A stretch of DNA of 64,000 nucleotides from Streptomyces populi. GTDB lineage: Bacteria; Actinomycetota; Actinomycetes; Streptomycetales; Streptomycetaceae. The notes beneath the pieces are model-generated. The model did not search any database. It was not told the origin of the DNA and saw only the letters and a list, made by a program, of their open reading frames with translations. Position 1 is the stretch's first letter. Every line of letters begins with the position of its first letter. Position numbers and translations under genes: made by a program. The stretch is taken from the NCBI RefSeq assembly GCF_002911015.1, contig NZ_KZ626867.1:29960-93959 (forward strand), written 5' to 3'. Of this stretch, positions 1 through 9,493 are shown piece by piece.

Positions 1-155
1 TGGACTTCCACCGCCCGGTCCGGCTGAAGCAGCGACTGCCCGGCCTGTCCGTACCTCCCCGCCCCGCCCTCGTCGCCGCGGCCGCGATAGGAGCGGCGGC
101 GGCCACGGCGGGACTCGTCTGGTACGCCAGCCGGCGTCGCGCGACGGCGGTGTGA
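1..155 (+). CDS. C-terminal end of a membrane-anchored protein (5' end outside window)
   Basis: The frame enters from the left edge and stops at a TGA at 153-155. About 50 residues are visible: a basic, proline-rich stretch, then one hydrophobic helix of about 20 residues rich in Ala, Gly, Val and Leu, and a tail of Arg residues. This is the layout of a C-terminal membrane anchor with a positive cytoplasmic end. By remembered gene order in S. coelicolor (upstream of the Fic-like gene and the 6S-like RNA) it could be the tail of the HAD-type protein linked to morphological differentiation, but nothing catalytic is visible, so the identity is inference from synteny only. Confidence 0.5.
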   Translation, partial: DFHRPVRLKQRLPGLSVPPRPALVAAAAIGAAAATAGLVWYASRRRATAV

Positions 156-224
156 GCCGTCACGCGCGCGTGACGACCCCATTGAAGTCCACTTCTCACC
201 GTTTTGAACCTAAAAGTAAAGAAG

Positions 225-506
225 TACGGTCAGGGGTTTCGCTTCCTCGGGACCTGGAGTACAAAGGGTTTAACGGCCCGCGAGACCAAGGACATCCGAG
301 AGGATCACCTTCAAACGCATTCAGGCCCCACGGACCGAGCATGGACATCGAGCACCCACGCGACGTCGACCCGTCGATTACGGGCCAGCCGCACCAGGTG
401 GCGGGCAGAAGTTCCCGACCTGATGGGCAACACTTCGAGGACGCTTGGTAACCCGGTGAACATGCCAGCGGCGGTACGAGAACTCGTACCGCCGCAACCC
501 TTTTCC
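225..506 (+). ncRNA. Candidate Ms1/6S-like small RNA (scr3559-type)
   Basis: This 360-base gap has no credible gene. It holds AT-richer promoter-like sequence around 182-230 (TTGAAG at 182, TTTTGA at 202, TACGGT at 225) and ends in a perfect 13-bp hairpin followed by CCCTTTT. A transcript from about 235 to 505 would be roughly 270-290 nt. In S. coelicolor an abundant 6S-like RNA, scr3559, lies between the homologues of the two flanking genes, and the mycobacterial core-polymerase-binding RNA Ms1 is about 300 nt. Identity rests on position, size and terminator; the conserved secondary structure was not computed. If correct, it sequesters RNA polymerase in stationary phase. Confidence 0.55.
468..505 (+). 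terminator. Intrinsic terminator of the small RNA
   Basis: The arms GCGGCGGTACGAG (468-480) and its exact complement (483-495) are separated by AA and followed by AACCCTTTTCC. A U-tract after the stem is uncommon in this genome, where most terminators here are bare hairpins. It could also act on the minus strand after the Fic-like gene, which ends at 523. Confidence 0.8.
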
Positions 507-522
507 GGGCGTCCCGCACCTT

Positions 523-1347
523 TTACGCGGCGCCCCGCTGCAGCGCCTCGCAGACCGCCGCGGACTCCCTGGCGCCCAGCTCGACGGCCCGGCCGCAGTG
601 CGCGATCCAGGCGGCCATGCCGTCCGGGGTGCCGGAGACGTACCCGTCCAGCGCCGCGAGATAGGCCGCCCGGCCGAGTTCCGCGTGGCCGACCTCCGCC
701 GGACAGATGGACTTCGGGTCGAGACCGCTGCCGATCAGGACGATGCGCTCGGCGGCGCGCGCGACCAGCCCGTTATGGGAGGCGAAGGGCCGCAGCGCGA
801 TGAGTTCGCCGTGGACGACGGCCGCCGTGACCAGGGCCGGGGCGGAACCGCCCGCGATGATCAGCTGGGACAGTCCTTCGAGCCGGCCGGCGACCTCGTC
901 CGCGTCCGGCAGCGGCAGTTCCACCAGGGGCTCGTCCGCCTCCTCCCCGGCACGCCTCGGCCGGCCCACCGCGTCGCCCCGGTCGGCCGCGGCCACCAGG
1001 TGGAGCCGGGCCAGGACGCGCAGGGGCGACTGCCGCCAGATGGACAGGAGCTGGCCCGCCTCGGCGGTCAGCCGCAGGGCGGCGCCGATCGTGCGGTCCT
1101 CCTCCTGCGCGCTGAAGTCGGTGCGTCGGCGCACCTCTTCGAGGGCCCAGTCGGCACCGGACAGCGCCGCGGAACCACGGGCCCCGCGCAGCGCGGCCTC
1201 TGACGTGATCTCGTTGCTGCGGCGGCGCATGATCCGGTGTCCGTAGACCCGGTCCACGGCCTTGCGCACGGACTCCACGGAATCGGCCACCCCGGGAAGT
1301 GAACCGAGGGCCGCGAGCGGATCGGCGGTCGCACCTGTCGTACTCAT
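523..1347 (-). CDS. Fic-domain-like protein with degenerate active site
   Basis: The protein is 274 aa, starting at the ATG at 1347 (Met-Ser-Thr-Thr); an in-frame upstream extension to 1434 would overlap the promoter of the divergent ATPase gene. A helical protein with the segment HGEL...RPFASHNGLVAR at about residues 179-195, which aligns with the Fic motif HPFx(D/E)GNGRxxR. The motif His is replaced by Arg, the acidic residue by Ser, and GNGR by HNGL, so AMP transfer is unlikely. Homologues in Streptomyces are often labelled oxidoreductase without clear basis. It is divergent from the CooC-like ATPase with about 100 bp between, and downstream of the small RNA. The fold assignment is by motif reading only. 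Confidence 0.6.
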   Translation of the reverse strand: MSTTGATADPLAALGSLPGVADSVESVRKAVDRVYGHRIMRRRSNEITSEAALRGARGSAALSGADWALEEVRRRTDFSAQEEDRTIGAALRLTAEAGQLLSIWRQSPLRVLARLHLVAAADRGDAVGRPRRAGEEADEPLVELPLPDADEVAGRLEGLSQLIIAGGSAPALVTAAVVHGELIALRPFASHNGLVARAAERIVLIGSGLDPKSICPAEVGHAELGRAAYLAALDGYVSGTPDGMAAWIAHCGRAVELGARESAAVCEALQRGAA

Positions 1348-1434
1348 GAGTACGACATTACGCACCCCTGGCTCGCACCCCACGATGGAGTGGTCTTCTT
1401 CACGCGGCGCGAGCACGTGGAGCGACCATCGCAC

Positions 1435-1440
1435 TACTCT
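1435..1440 (+). promoter_or_regulatory. -10 box of a probably leaderless mRNA
   Basis: TACTCT fits TANNNT and lies 8 bases before the ATG at 1449 with no Shine-Dalgarno sequence between. This favours the ATG at 1449 over the GTG at 1443 or the TTG at 1440. Confidence 0.4.
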
Positions 1441-1448
1441 TGGTGAAC

Positions 1449-2429
1449 ATGAAAATTGCTTTCGTCGGGAAGGGCGGCAGTGGCAAGACCACTCTGTCGT
1501 CGCTCTTCATCCGCCACCTCGCCGCCGCGGGGGCACCTGTCGTCGCCGTGGACGCCGACATCAACCAGCACCTGGGGGCCGCGCTCGGACTCGAGGAGAC
1601 GGAGGCCGCGGCACTCCCCGCCATGGGCGAGCGGCTGCCCCTCATCAAGGACTACCTGCGCGGCTCCAACCCGCGCATCGCGTCCGCCGAGACGATGATC
1701 AAGACGACCCCGCCCGGGGCGGGTTCCCGGCTGCTGCGGGTCGACGAGACCAATCCGGTGTACGACGCCTGCGCCCGGCCGGTGGAACTCGACGGCGGCG
1801 TCGTCCGTTTGATGGTCACCGGCCCGTTCACCGAGGCCGATGTGGGAGTGGCCTGCTACCACTCCAAGACCGGCGCGGTGGAACTCTGCCTGAACCACCT
1901 CGTCGACGGCCCGGGCGAGTACGTCGTCGTCGACATGACGGCGGGCTCCGACTCCTTCGCCTCCGGCCTGTTCACCCGCTTCGACATCACGTTCCTCGTC
2001 GCCGAACCGACCCGGAAGGGAGTGTCCGTCTACCGCCAGTACAAGGAGTACGCCCGCGACTTCGGCGTCACCCTGAAGGTCGTCGGCAACAAGGTGCAGA
2101 ACCAGGACGACATCGACTTCCTGCGAGCGGAGGCCGGTGACGACCTCCTGGTCACGGTCGGGCACTCGGACTGGGTGCGCGCCATGGAGAAGGGCCGCCC
2201 GCCCCGGTTCGAGGCCCTGGAAGAGACCAACCGGCGCTCGCTGCACACCTTGCGGGCCGCCGCCGACGCCACGTACGGGCTGCGCGACCGGGAGCGGTAC
2301 ACGCGTCAGATGGTGCAGTTCCACCTGAAGAACGCCGTCGGCTGGGGCAACGCCAGGACCGGGACCGACCTCGCCGAGCAGGTCGACCCCGGTTTCGTGC
2401 TCGGCGAAAACCCCCTGGCCACCGCGTGA
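1449..2429 (+). CDS. CooC/ParA-type P-loop ATPase
   Basis: The protein is 326 aa. The N-terminus carries a deviant Walker A, GKGGSGKTT at residues 7-15, with both the signature Lys8 and Lys13 as in MinD/ParA/CooC/Mrp dimers. Later VVVDMTAGSDSFASGL matches the Walker B and switch region. C-terminal residues carry no recognisable DNA-binding or membrane domain. Members of this group use ATP-driven dimerisation for metal insertion (CooC) or positioning; which applies here is unknown, and no carbon monoxide dehydrogenase gene is nearby. It is divergently oriented from the Fic-like gene. Confidence 0.75.
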   Translation: MKIAFVGKGGSGKTTLSSLFIRHLAAAGAPVVAVDADINQHLGAALGLEETEAAALPAMGERLPLIKDYLRGSNPRIASAETMIKTTPPGAGSRLLRVDETNPVYDACARPVELDGGVVRLMVTGPFTEADVGVACYHSKTGAVELCLNHLVDGPGEYVVVDMTAGSDSFASGLFTRFDITFLVAEPTRKGVSVYRQYKEYARDFGVTLKVVGNKVQNQDDIDFLRAEAGDDLLVTVGHSDWVRAMEKGRPPRFEALEETNRRSLHTLRAAADATYGLRDRERYTRQMVQFHLKNAVGWGNARTGTDLAEQVDPGFVLGENPLATA

Positions 2430-2523
2430 GCGGCCGCCCGGCACGAAGCGCTGCCACGGGTTGAGCCGCAGGACGGCCGCGAACACCACGACGGCCTGAG
2501 CGACAGGACCGCCCGGGGCACCG

Positions 2524-3795
2524 CTAGGGCTTGACCGCCGGCGCCCCGGGGACGCCCTTCGGGGCCGGAGCCGGGCGGCGGGCGAGGAAGGACGCCCAGC
2601 CCCGCTTCGGCACCTCGCCCACCTGGAGGCCGCGCAGTTTGCCGAGGGTGGCCGGGTCCTGGGCGTCGAGCCAGTCGGCCAGCTGCCGGAAGGAGACACA
2701 ACGCACCTCGGCCCTGGTGCAGACGCGTTCGACGACCTCGTCGACGGCACGCATGTAGGTGCCGCCGTTCCACGACTCGAAGTGGTTGCCGATGATCAAC
2801 GGCGCCCGGTTGCCTTCGTAGGCACGGTCGAAGCCCCCCAGCAGTCCGTCACGCATCTGGTCGCCCCAGAGCTTCCACTTGCCCGGATCGCCCTGGGTCC
2901 GCGTGCCCGACTGGCCGACCATGAAGTTGTAGTCCATGGTGAGCTGTTCGTAGGAGTGCCCCGGGAAGGGAACGAGCTGCATCGACAAATCCCACAGCCC
3001 CTCCTTCTTCCCGGGCCAGACCTGGTGGCCGACGCCACTGGTGTCGTAGCGGAAACCCAGCTCACGGGCCGCCTTCATGAAGTTCTCCCGGCCCTCCAGA
3101 CAGGGGGTGCGGGCGCCGATGAGTTCCTTGTCGTAGTCGAAGGGCAGCGAAGCCGCTCCTTTCAGGCCCGAGTTGGTCCTCCAGGACTTCACGAACGACT
3201 TCGCCTGGGCGATCTCGCTCTTCCAGTCCGCGACCGACCACTGGCCGACCCCGGCCTCCGCACCGCAGAAGTGACCGTTGAAGTGCGTGCCGATCTCGTC
3301 GCCCTCCAGCCACGCACCGCGCAACTGCTCCACGGTGTCCGCGATGCCCCGCTCGTCGTTGAAGCCGATCTCCGAGCTGCCGGGTGAGTGCTGCGGCGGC
3401 CGGTACAGGTCGCGTTTGTCCTCCGGCAGCATGTACACGCCGCTCAGGAAGTACGTCATCGTCGCCTTGTTGGCCCTGGAGAGCTTCCGGAAGTGGGAGA
3501 AGAGCTTCTGGCCGTCCTCGCCCGCACCGTCCCAGGAGAAGACGACGAACTGCGGCGGCCGCTGTCCGGGCTTCAGCCGTTCGGGTCGCGGCAGATGCGG
3601 CTGCGCCCCGGTGTACGAGGTGGAACCGTCGCCGATCGGACGGACCGCCGCCCCGGGCGCCGGGGCCCCCGCGGCCTTCTTCGCGCCACGCGCGCCTTCC
3701 GGGGAAGTCGTGGTACCCCCTGCGCAACCGGCGAGCGCCGTGGCGCAGGCCGCGGCGAACGCCACACCCGTGGCGGTCCTCTGGGTGGCGGCCAT
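2524..3795 (-). CDS. Lipoprotein related to polysaccharide deacetylases
   Basis: The protein is 423 aa from the ATG at 3795, preceded by a strong AAGGAGG. The signal peptide ends in a lipobox LAGC with Cys24, so the protein should be anchored outside the membrane. The body opens with PPQFVVFSWDGAGEDG, in the place where NodB-type deacetylases have TFDDG, followed by IGTHFNGHFC and a Trp/Phe-rich TIM-barrel-like region. The double-Asp metal motif is not intact, so catalysis may differ from classical CE4 enzymes. The C-terminus is proline- and alanine-rich. It is convergent with the CooC-like gene and divergent from the SulP fusion. Confidence 0.7.
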   Translation of the reverse strand: MAATQRTATGVAFAAACATALAGCAGGTTTSPEGARGAKKAAGAPAPGAAVRPIGDGSTSYTGAQPHLPRPERLKPGQRPPQFVVFSWDGAGEDGQKLFSHFRKLSRANKATMTYFLSGVYMLPEDKRDLYRPPQHSPGSSEIGFNDERGIADTVEQLRGAWLEGDEIGTHFNGHFCGAEAGVGQWSVADWKSEIAQAKSFVKSWRTNSGLKGAASLPFDYDKELIGARTPCLEGRENFMKAARELGFRYDTSGVGHQVWPGKKEGLWDLSMQLVPFPGHSYEQLTMDYNFMVGQSGTRTQGDPGKWKLWGDQMRDGLLGGFDRAYEGNRAPLIIGNHFESWNGGTYMRAVDEVVERVCTRAEVRCVSFRQLADWLDAQDPATLGKLRGLQVGEVPKRGWASFLARRPAPAPKGVPGAPAVKP

Positions 3796-4122
3796 CTTCC
3801 GCCCTCCTTCTCCTCGGTCGGGCAGCGCCGGTCGGGGTGCCGACGCTGCTGCGCACCGGCGGCGCCGCCAAGGTTTCACGGGACCGAGAAGAAATAAGTA
3901 TGACAAGCCGACCAAAGGCCTATTTCACTCCAGAGAGTGAATCAATGCCCCATTCGCCCCTATTTTCGACATTGGCCCTTTACTCTGCATTACGATCCAT
4001 TTACCGAACGTTGAAAATCCCGCCGCTGCACGCCGTGACCCACGGCCGCGACCCGCCCCCCGCCGCTTCGGACGGGGGATCACCTGTTCCGCGACCGCGC
4101 TGCCCCGGAGGAGACGGGAACC
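3796..4122. promoter_or_regulatory. Divergent intergenic region with an AT-rich core
   Basis: The 327 bases between the deacetylase-like lipoprotein and the SulP fusion include an unusually AT-rich stretch for this genome (about 3890-4020), which is likely to carry both divergent promoters. The AAGGAGG serving the minus gene is just above 3795, and GGAGGAG serving the plus gene is at about 4107. No small ORF is convincing. Confidence 0.45.
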
Positions 4123-6513
4123 ATGTCTGCCTGCGTCCCCACCCGCGCCGCCGACCCGACTCGGCCCGCGCAGATCCACCAGCCCCACAGCCCCCCACCG
4201 CCACCGCCCCGGCGCTTCCGCGTCGCGGGCGCCGACCTGTCCGCCTCGATCGCGGTCTTCCTGATCGCCCTCCCCCTGTCCCTCGGCATCGCCCTCGCCA
4301 CCGGCGCGCCGCTCCAGGCCGGCCTTGTCGCCGCCGCCGCCGGCGGACTGGTCGTGGGACGGCTCGGCGGCTCGCCGCTCCAGGTGAGCGGGCCCGCCGC
4401 CGGGCTCACCCTCGTCACCGCCGAACTCATCCAGCACTACGGCTGGCGCGCGACCTGCGCAATCACCATGCTCGCGGGAATCGCCCAGCTGGGCCTCGGC
4501 TGCCTGCGCGTGGCCCGTACGGCCCTGGCCGTCAGCCCCGCCATCGTGCACGGCATGCTCGCCGGAATCGGGGTGACCATCGCCGTCGCCCAACTGCACA
4601 TCGTGCTGGGCGGCACCCCGCAGAGCTCCGTCCTGGACAACCTCGTCGCGCTGCCGGACCAGGTGGCTCGTACGCACCCAGCCGCGCTGTCGATGAGCGT
4701 GCTGACCTTGGCGCTGCTGTTCGCCTGGCCGCGCCTTCCCGGACGGGCCGGGCAGGTGCTGCGCAAGGTCCCCGCCGCGCTGATCGCCGTCGCCGGAGCC
4801 ACCCTGGCCGCCTCCGTCGCGGGACTGACACTGCCCCGCGTCGAACTGCCGTCCTGGAGCAGCCACGCGCTGGCCGGGCTGCCCGAGGGCCCGGTGCTCG
4901 GCGTCGTCGCCGCCGTCCTCACCGTGACGCTGGTGTGCAGCGTGCAGTCGCTCCTCGGGGCCGTCGCGGTGGACAAGCTGGTGAGCGGCCGTCCGGAACT
5001 CCAGGGCCGCGTGGGCCGTTCCCGCCTCGACCGGGAGCTGCTCGGGCAGGGCGCCGCCAATGTCGTCTCCGGCGCGCTCGGCGGACTGCCCGTCGCCGGG
5101 GTCGCGGTGCGAAGTTCCGCGAATGTGCAAGCGGGCGCCGTCAGCCGGAACTCCACGATCCTGCACGGCGTTTTCGTAGTGATCGCCGCGCTGCTGATGG
5201 TCCCGATCCTGGAGCTGATCCCCCTCGCATCGCTCGCCGCCCTGGTGATGGCCGTCGGCATCCAGATGGTGTCCCTGCTCCACATCCGCACGGTCACCCG
5301 CCACCGCGAGGCGCTGGTGTACGCCGTCACCACGCTCGGCGTCGTGTTCCTCGGAGTTCTCGAGGGCGTGGCCCTGGGGATCTCCGTGGCCGTCGGTGTC
5401 GCCCTGCACCGCCTCAGCCGCACCCGCATCACACACGAAGAGAGGGAAGGAGTCCATCACGTACATGTGAGAGGCCAGTTGACGTTCCTGGCGGTGCCCC
5501 GGCTCAGCCGCACCCTGCATCTCGTGCCCCGAGGGGCGGACGTCGTCGTGCAGTTGGACGGCTCGTTCATGGACCACGCGGCGTACGAGTCGCTGCAGGA
5601 CTGGCAGAGCACCCATGTCGCCCAAGGAGGCACGGTCGATCTCGGCGGGCGGAGCGGAACGCGGATCGCCGAGCCCGCGGACTCCGGACACTGCCGCTGT
5701 CGGCCCTGGACACCCTGGCGGAACCACCAGTGCGACACCGCCGCCGAACCGGGATCCCAGCCCTCGGACGCGCCTTCGGACGGACAGGAGGAGAAGGAGA
5801 CCGGCGAGGCCAGACCGAGCGGACATCAGCTGGCGCGCGGGATCAGCGCGTTCCAGCGCAACACCGCACCCCTGGTGCGCGACGAGCTGGCCCGGCTGGC
5901 CAGGGAAGGGCAACGGCCGTCCCAGCTGTTCCTGACCTGTGCCGACTCCCGGCTCGTCACCTCGATGATCACATCCAGTGGTCCGGGCGACCTCTTCGTC
6001 GTACGGAACGTGGGCAACCTCGTGCCGCTCCCCGGAGAGGAGAGCGGGGACGACTCGGTGGCCGCGGCCATCGAGTACGCGGTGGACGTGCTGAAGGTGC
6101 GGTCCATCACGGTGTGCGGGCACTCCGGGTGCGGGGCCATGCAGGCCCTGCTGGCCTCCGAGCCCGGAGGGACACTCACACCGCTCAAGCGGTGGCTGCG
6201 GCACGGGCAGCCGAGCCTGGACCGGATGGCCGCGGACGACAGGCCGTGGGCGCGGATCGCCGGACGGGCACCCGCCGACGCGGTGGAGCAACTCTGCCTG
6301 AGCAACGTGGTGCAGCAGTTGGAGCACCTGCGCGCGCATGAGTCCGTGGCACGGGCCCTGCGGGAGGGCGTGCTCGAACTGCAAGGGATGTACTTCCACG
6401 TGGGGGAGGCCCAGGCGTATCTGCTGGCCGATGTCGACGGGACCGAGCTGTTCGATCACGTGGACCCGTTCGATCACGCAGGCGCGGCGGAGGGGTCACG
6501 ACATCCGGCGTGA
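4123..6513 (+). CDS. SulP-family anion transporter fused to beta-carbonic anhydrase
   Basis: The protein is 796 aa, with ATG preceded by GGAGGAG. Residues 1-35 are proline-rich cytoplasm; about 40-430 form the multi-helix SulP core including a sulfate-transporter-like VSGPAAGLTLV segment; a shortened STAS-like piece follows. About residue 560 onward is a beta-carbonic anhydrase with CADSR (Cys606, Asp608, Arg610) and CGHSGC (His667, Cys670), so the zinc ligands and the Asp-Arg dyad are intact. Such fusions are taken to couple bicarbonate uptake with hydration/dehydration of CO2 at the membrane. The gene stands alone and is followed by a strong hairpin. Confidence 0.92.
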   Translation: MSACVPTRAADPTRPAQIHQPHSPPPPPPRRFRVAGADLSASIAVFLIALPLSLGIALATGAPLQAGLVAAAAGGLVVGRLGGSPLQVSGPAAGLTLVTAELIQHYGWRATCAITMLAGIAQLGLGCLRVARTALAVSPAIVHGMLAGIGVTIAVAQLHIVLGGTPQSSVLDNLVALPDQVARTHPAALSMSVLTLALLFAWPRLPGRAGQVLRKVPAALIAVAGATLAASVAGLTLPRVELPSWSSHALAGLPEGPVLGVVAAVLTVTLVCSVQSLLGAVAVDKLVSGRPELQGRVGRSRLDRELLGQGAANVVSGALGGLPVAGVAVRSSANVQAGAVSRNSTILHGVFVVIAALLMVPILELIPLASLAALVMAVGIQMVSLLHIRTVTRHREALVYAVTTLGVVFLGVLEGVALGISVAVGVALHRLSRTRITHEEREGVHHVHVRGQLTFLAVPRLSRTLHLVPRGADVVVQLDGSFMDHAAYESLQDWQSTHVAQGGTVDLGGRSGTRIAEPADSGHCRCRPWTPWRNHQCDTAAEPGSQPSDAPSDGQEEKETGEARPSGHQLARGISAFQRNTAPLVRDELARLAREGQRPSQLFLTCADSRLVTSMITSSGPGDLFVVRNVGNLVPLPGEESGDDSVAAAIEYAVDVLKVRSITVCGHSGCGAMQALLASEPGGTLTPLKRWLRHGQPSLDRMAADDRPWARIAGRAPADAVEQLCLSNVVQQLEHLRAHESVARALREGVLELQGMYFHVGEAQAYLLADVDGTELFDHVDPFDHAGAAEGSRHPA

Positions 6514-6520
6514 TCGGGCG

Positions 6521-6557
6521 GTGGTGCGCGGCCCCGGTCGACGGGGCCGCGCACCAC
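6521..6557 (+). terminator. Hairpin terminator after the SulP fusion
   Basis: Sixteen-base arms (6521-6536 and 6542-6557) pair perfectly around a GTCGA loop, 7 bases past the stop codon. No U-tract is present. Confidence 0.8.
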
Positions 6558-6930
6558 GAACGACCTCCGCCGCCGGCGCTCCGGTGCCGGCCACCGGGCG
6601 AGACGTCGCCCCGCCCGGTCGCGCGACGGAACGCCGGGGGATCGCGGCACCGGGCGGGGAGGCACGGGACAGGGGGTGGGGCAAGGGCTACGGGGGGAAA
6701 GCGGCTGATCGGGGTGGGGCGGGGGTCCGGGAAACCGGGGTGGCACGTCTCCCGGGGCCTCCCCGTGGACGCGGGCGGGGCGAACCCGAAATATGAACCC
6801 GGTGGGCGGTACGTACGTGTCCCCAGGGGGCAGACTCGTGCGGACCCGTGTGGTCTCGCGGAGGACGGCGGGGCCGTACCGCGGGGCGAGGACGTACCGC
6901 GCGGGCCGAGGGCCCGGTTCAACGACACAG
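6558..6930. other. Long leader/intergenic region before acs
   Basis: GC-rich sequence with several short palindromes such as TACGTACGTA-like at about 6809, but no ORF with streptomycete codon bias and a ribosome site. It probably contains acs regulatory sequence. Confidence 0.4.
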
Positions 6931-6947
6931 GACAGGTCTAAACCAAT
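6931..6947. promoter_or_regulatory. GntR/DasR-like palindrome upstream of acs
   Basis: The sequence around GGTCTAAACC (6935-6944) is an imperfect palindrome. Aligned to the DasR-responsive element consensus as remembered (AGTGGTCTAGACCAGT), 12 of 16 positions agree and the core GGTCTA.ACC is kept. It is about 90 bases before the acs start. DasR senses glucosamine-6-phosphate, so control of acetate activation by amino-sugar supply would be plausible. Other GntR proteins bind similar cores. Confidence 0.35.
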
Positions 6948-7031
6948 TCCGGATCGGCCCTTGTCACCGGGCTCCCGGTCTGATGAGCTGTGGCCTGGGA
7001 CACAACGGACACCCTGGGAAAGGGAGATGTC

Positions 7032-8990
<1,959 letters not shown>

Positions 8991-9015
8991 GGCGGGCTCA
9001 CCCCGCCGGCCCGGC

Positions 9016-9062
9016 CCTGAGGGGTGGGGGAGCACGCTCACGTTGCTCCCGCACCCCTCAGG
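9016..9062 (+). terminator. Hairpin terminator after acs
   Basis: Arms 9016-9034 and 9044-9062 pair over 19 bases with one mismatch around a 9-base loop. Confidence 0.8.
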
Positions 9063-9108
9063 CGTTCCCGCACATCTCTTCGCGGCCCCGCACCCCTCAG
9101 GCGTTCCC
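9048..9108. repeat. 22-bp direct repeat
   Basis: The 22-base unit around GCACCCCTCAGGCGTTC occurs at 9048-9069 and 9087-9108, a 39-base period. The first copy overlaps the right arm of the acs terminator. The rest of the acs-nhaA gap is pyrimidine-rich with CACCC/CCGCACC runs and no credible gene. Confidence 0.7.
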
Positions 9109-9493
9109 TCAGCCCCCTTCACGGTCCCGCACCCCTCTCCGCCCCCGCTCGGCCCTCGCCCCTCTCCCCAGCCCCCGCTCGGCCTCCGCTCTTCCGGCTC
9201 GCACCGGGCACCCCTGCGAAGCATCCGCACCCGCACCCACACCCGCACCCTCATCCGCGACGACCGCGCGGCCCGATCCGCCGGCGGCCGAAGCCGCGGC
9301 GCCCCATCGGCCCGTCGGCCCGACCAGCAGGCCCCCCGCCCGGTTCGGTCGTAACGTGAAGATCCCCACCGAGCCGGCCGCACCGTGGGTAAGGTGAGCA
9401 AAGCGTCAAAGTCGCGACAAGATCGTTCATGGTGTGCCGGGAAGTCTGGTCGGCGAATGCTCCGTCCTGCCTGCTCGACCGGAGGTCTTCCCC

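Noticed and set aside
155..522. 6C RNA
   Set aside because: No C-rich loops of six or more cytosines appear here; if present, it should be upstream of the left edge.
3925..6477. Uninterrupted minus-strand frame opposite the SulP fusion
   Set aside because: It mirrors the third-position GC bias of the plus-strand gene, and the translation has no motifs or hydrophobic pattern.
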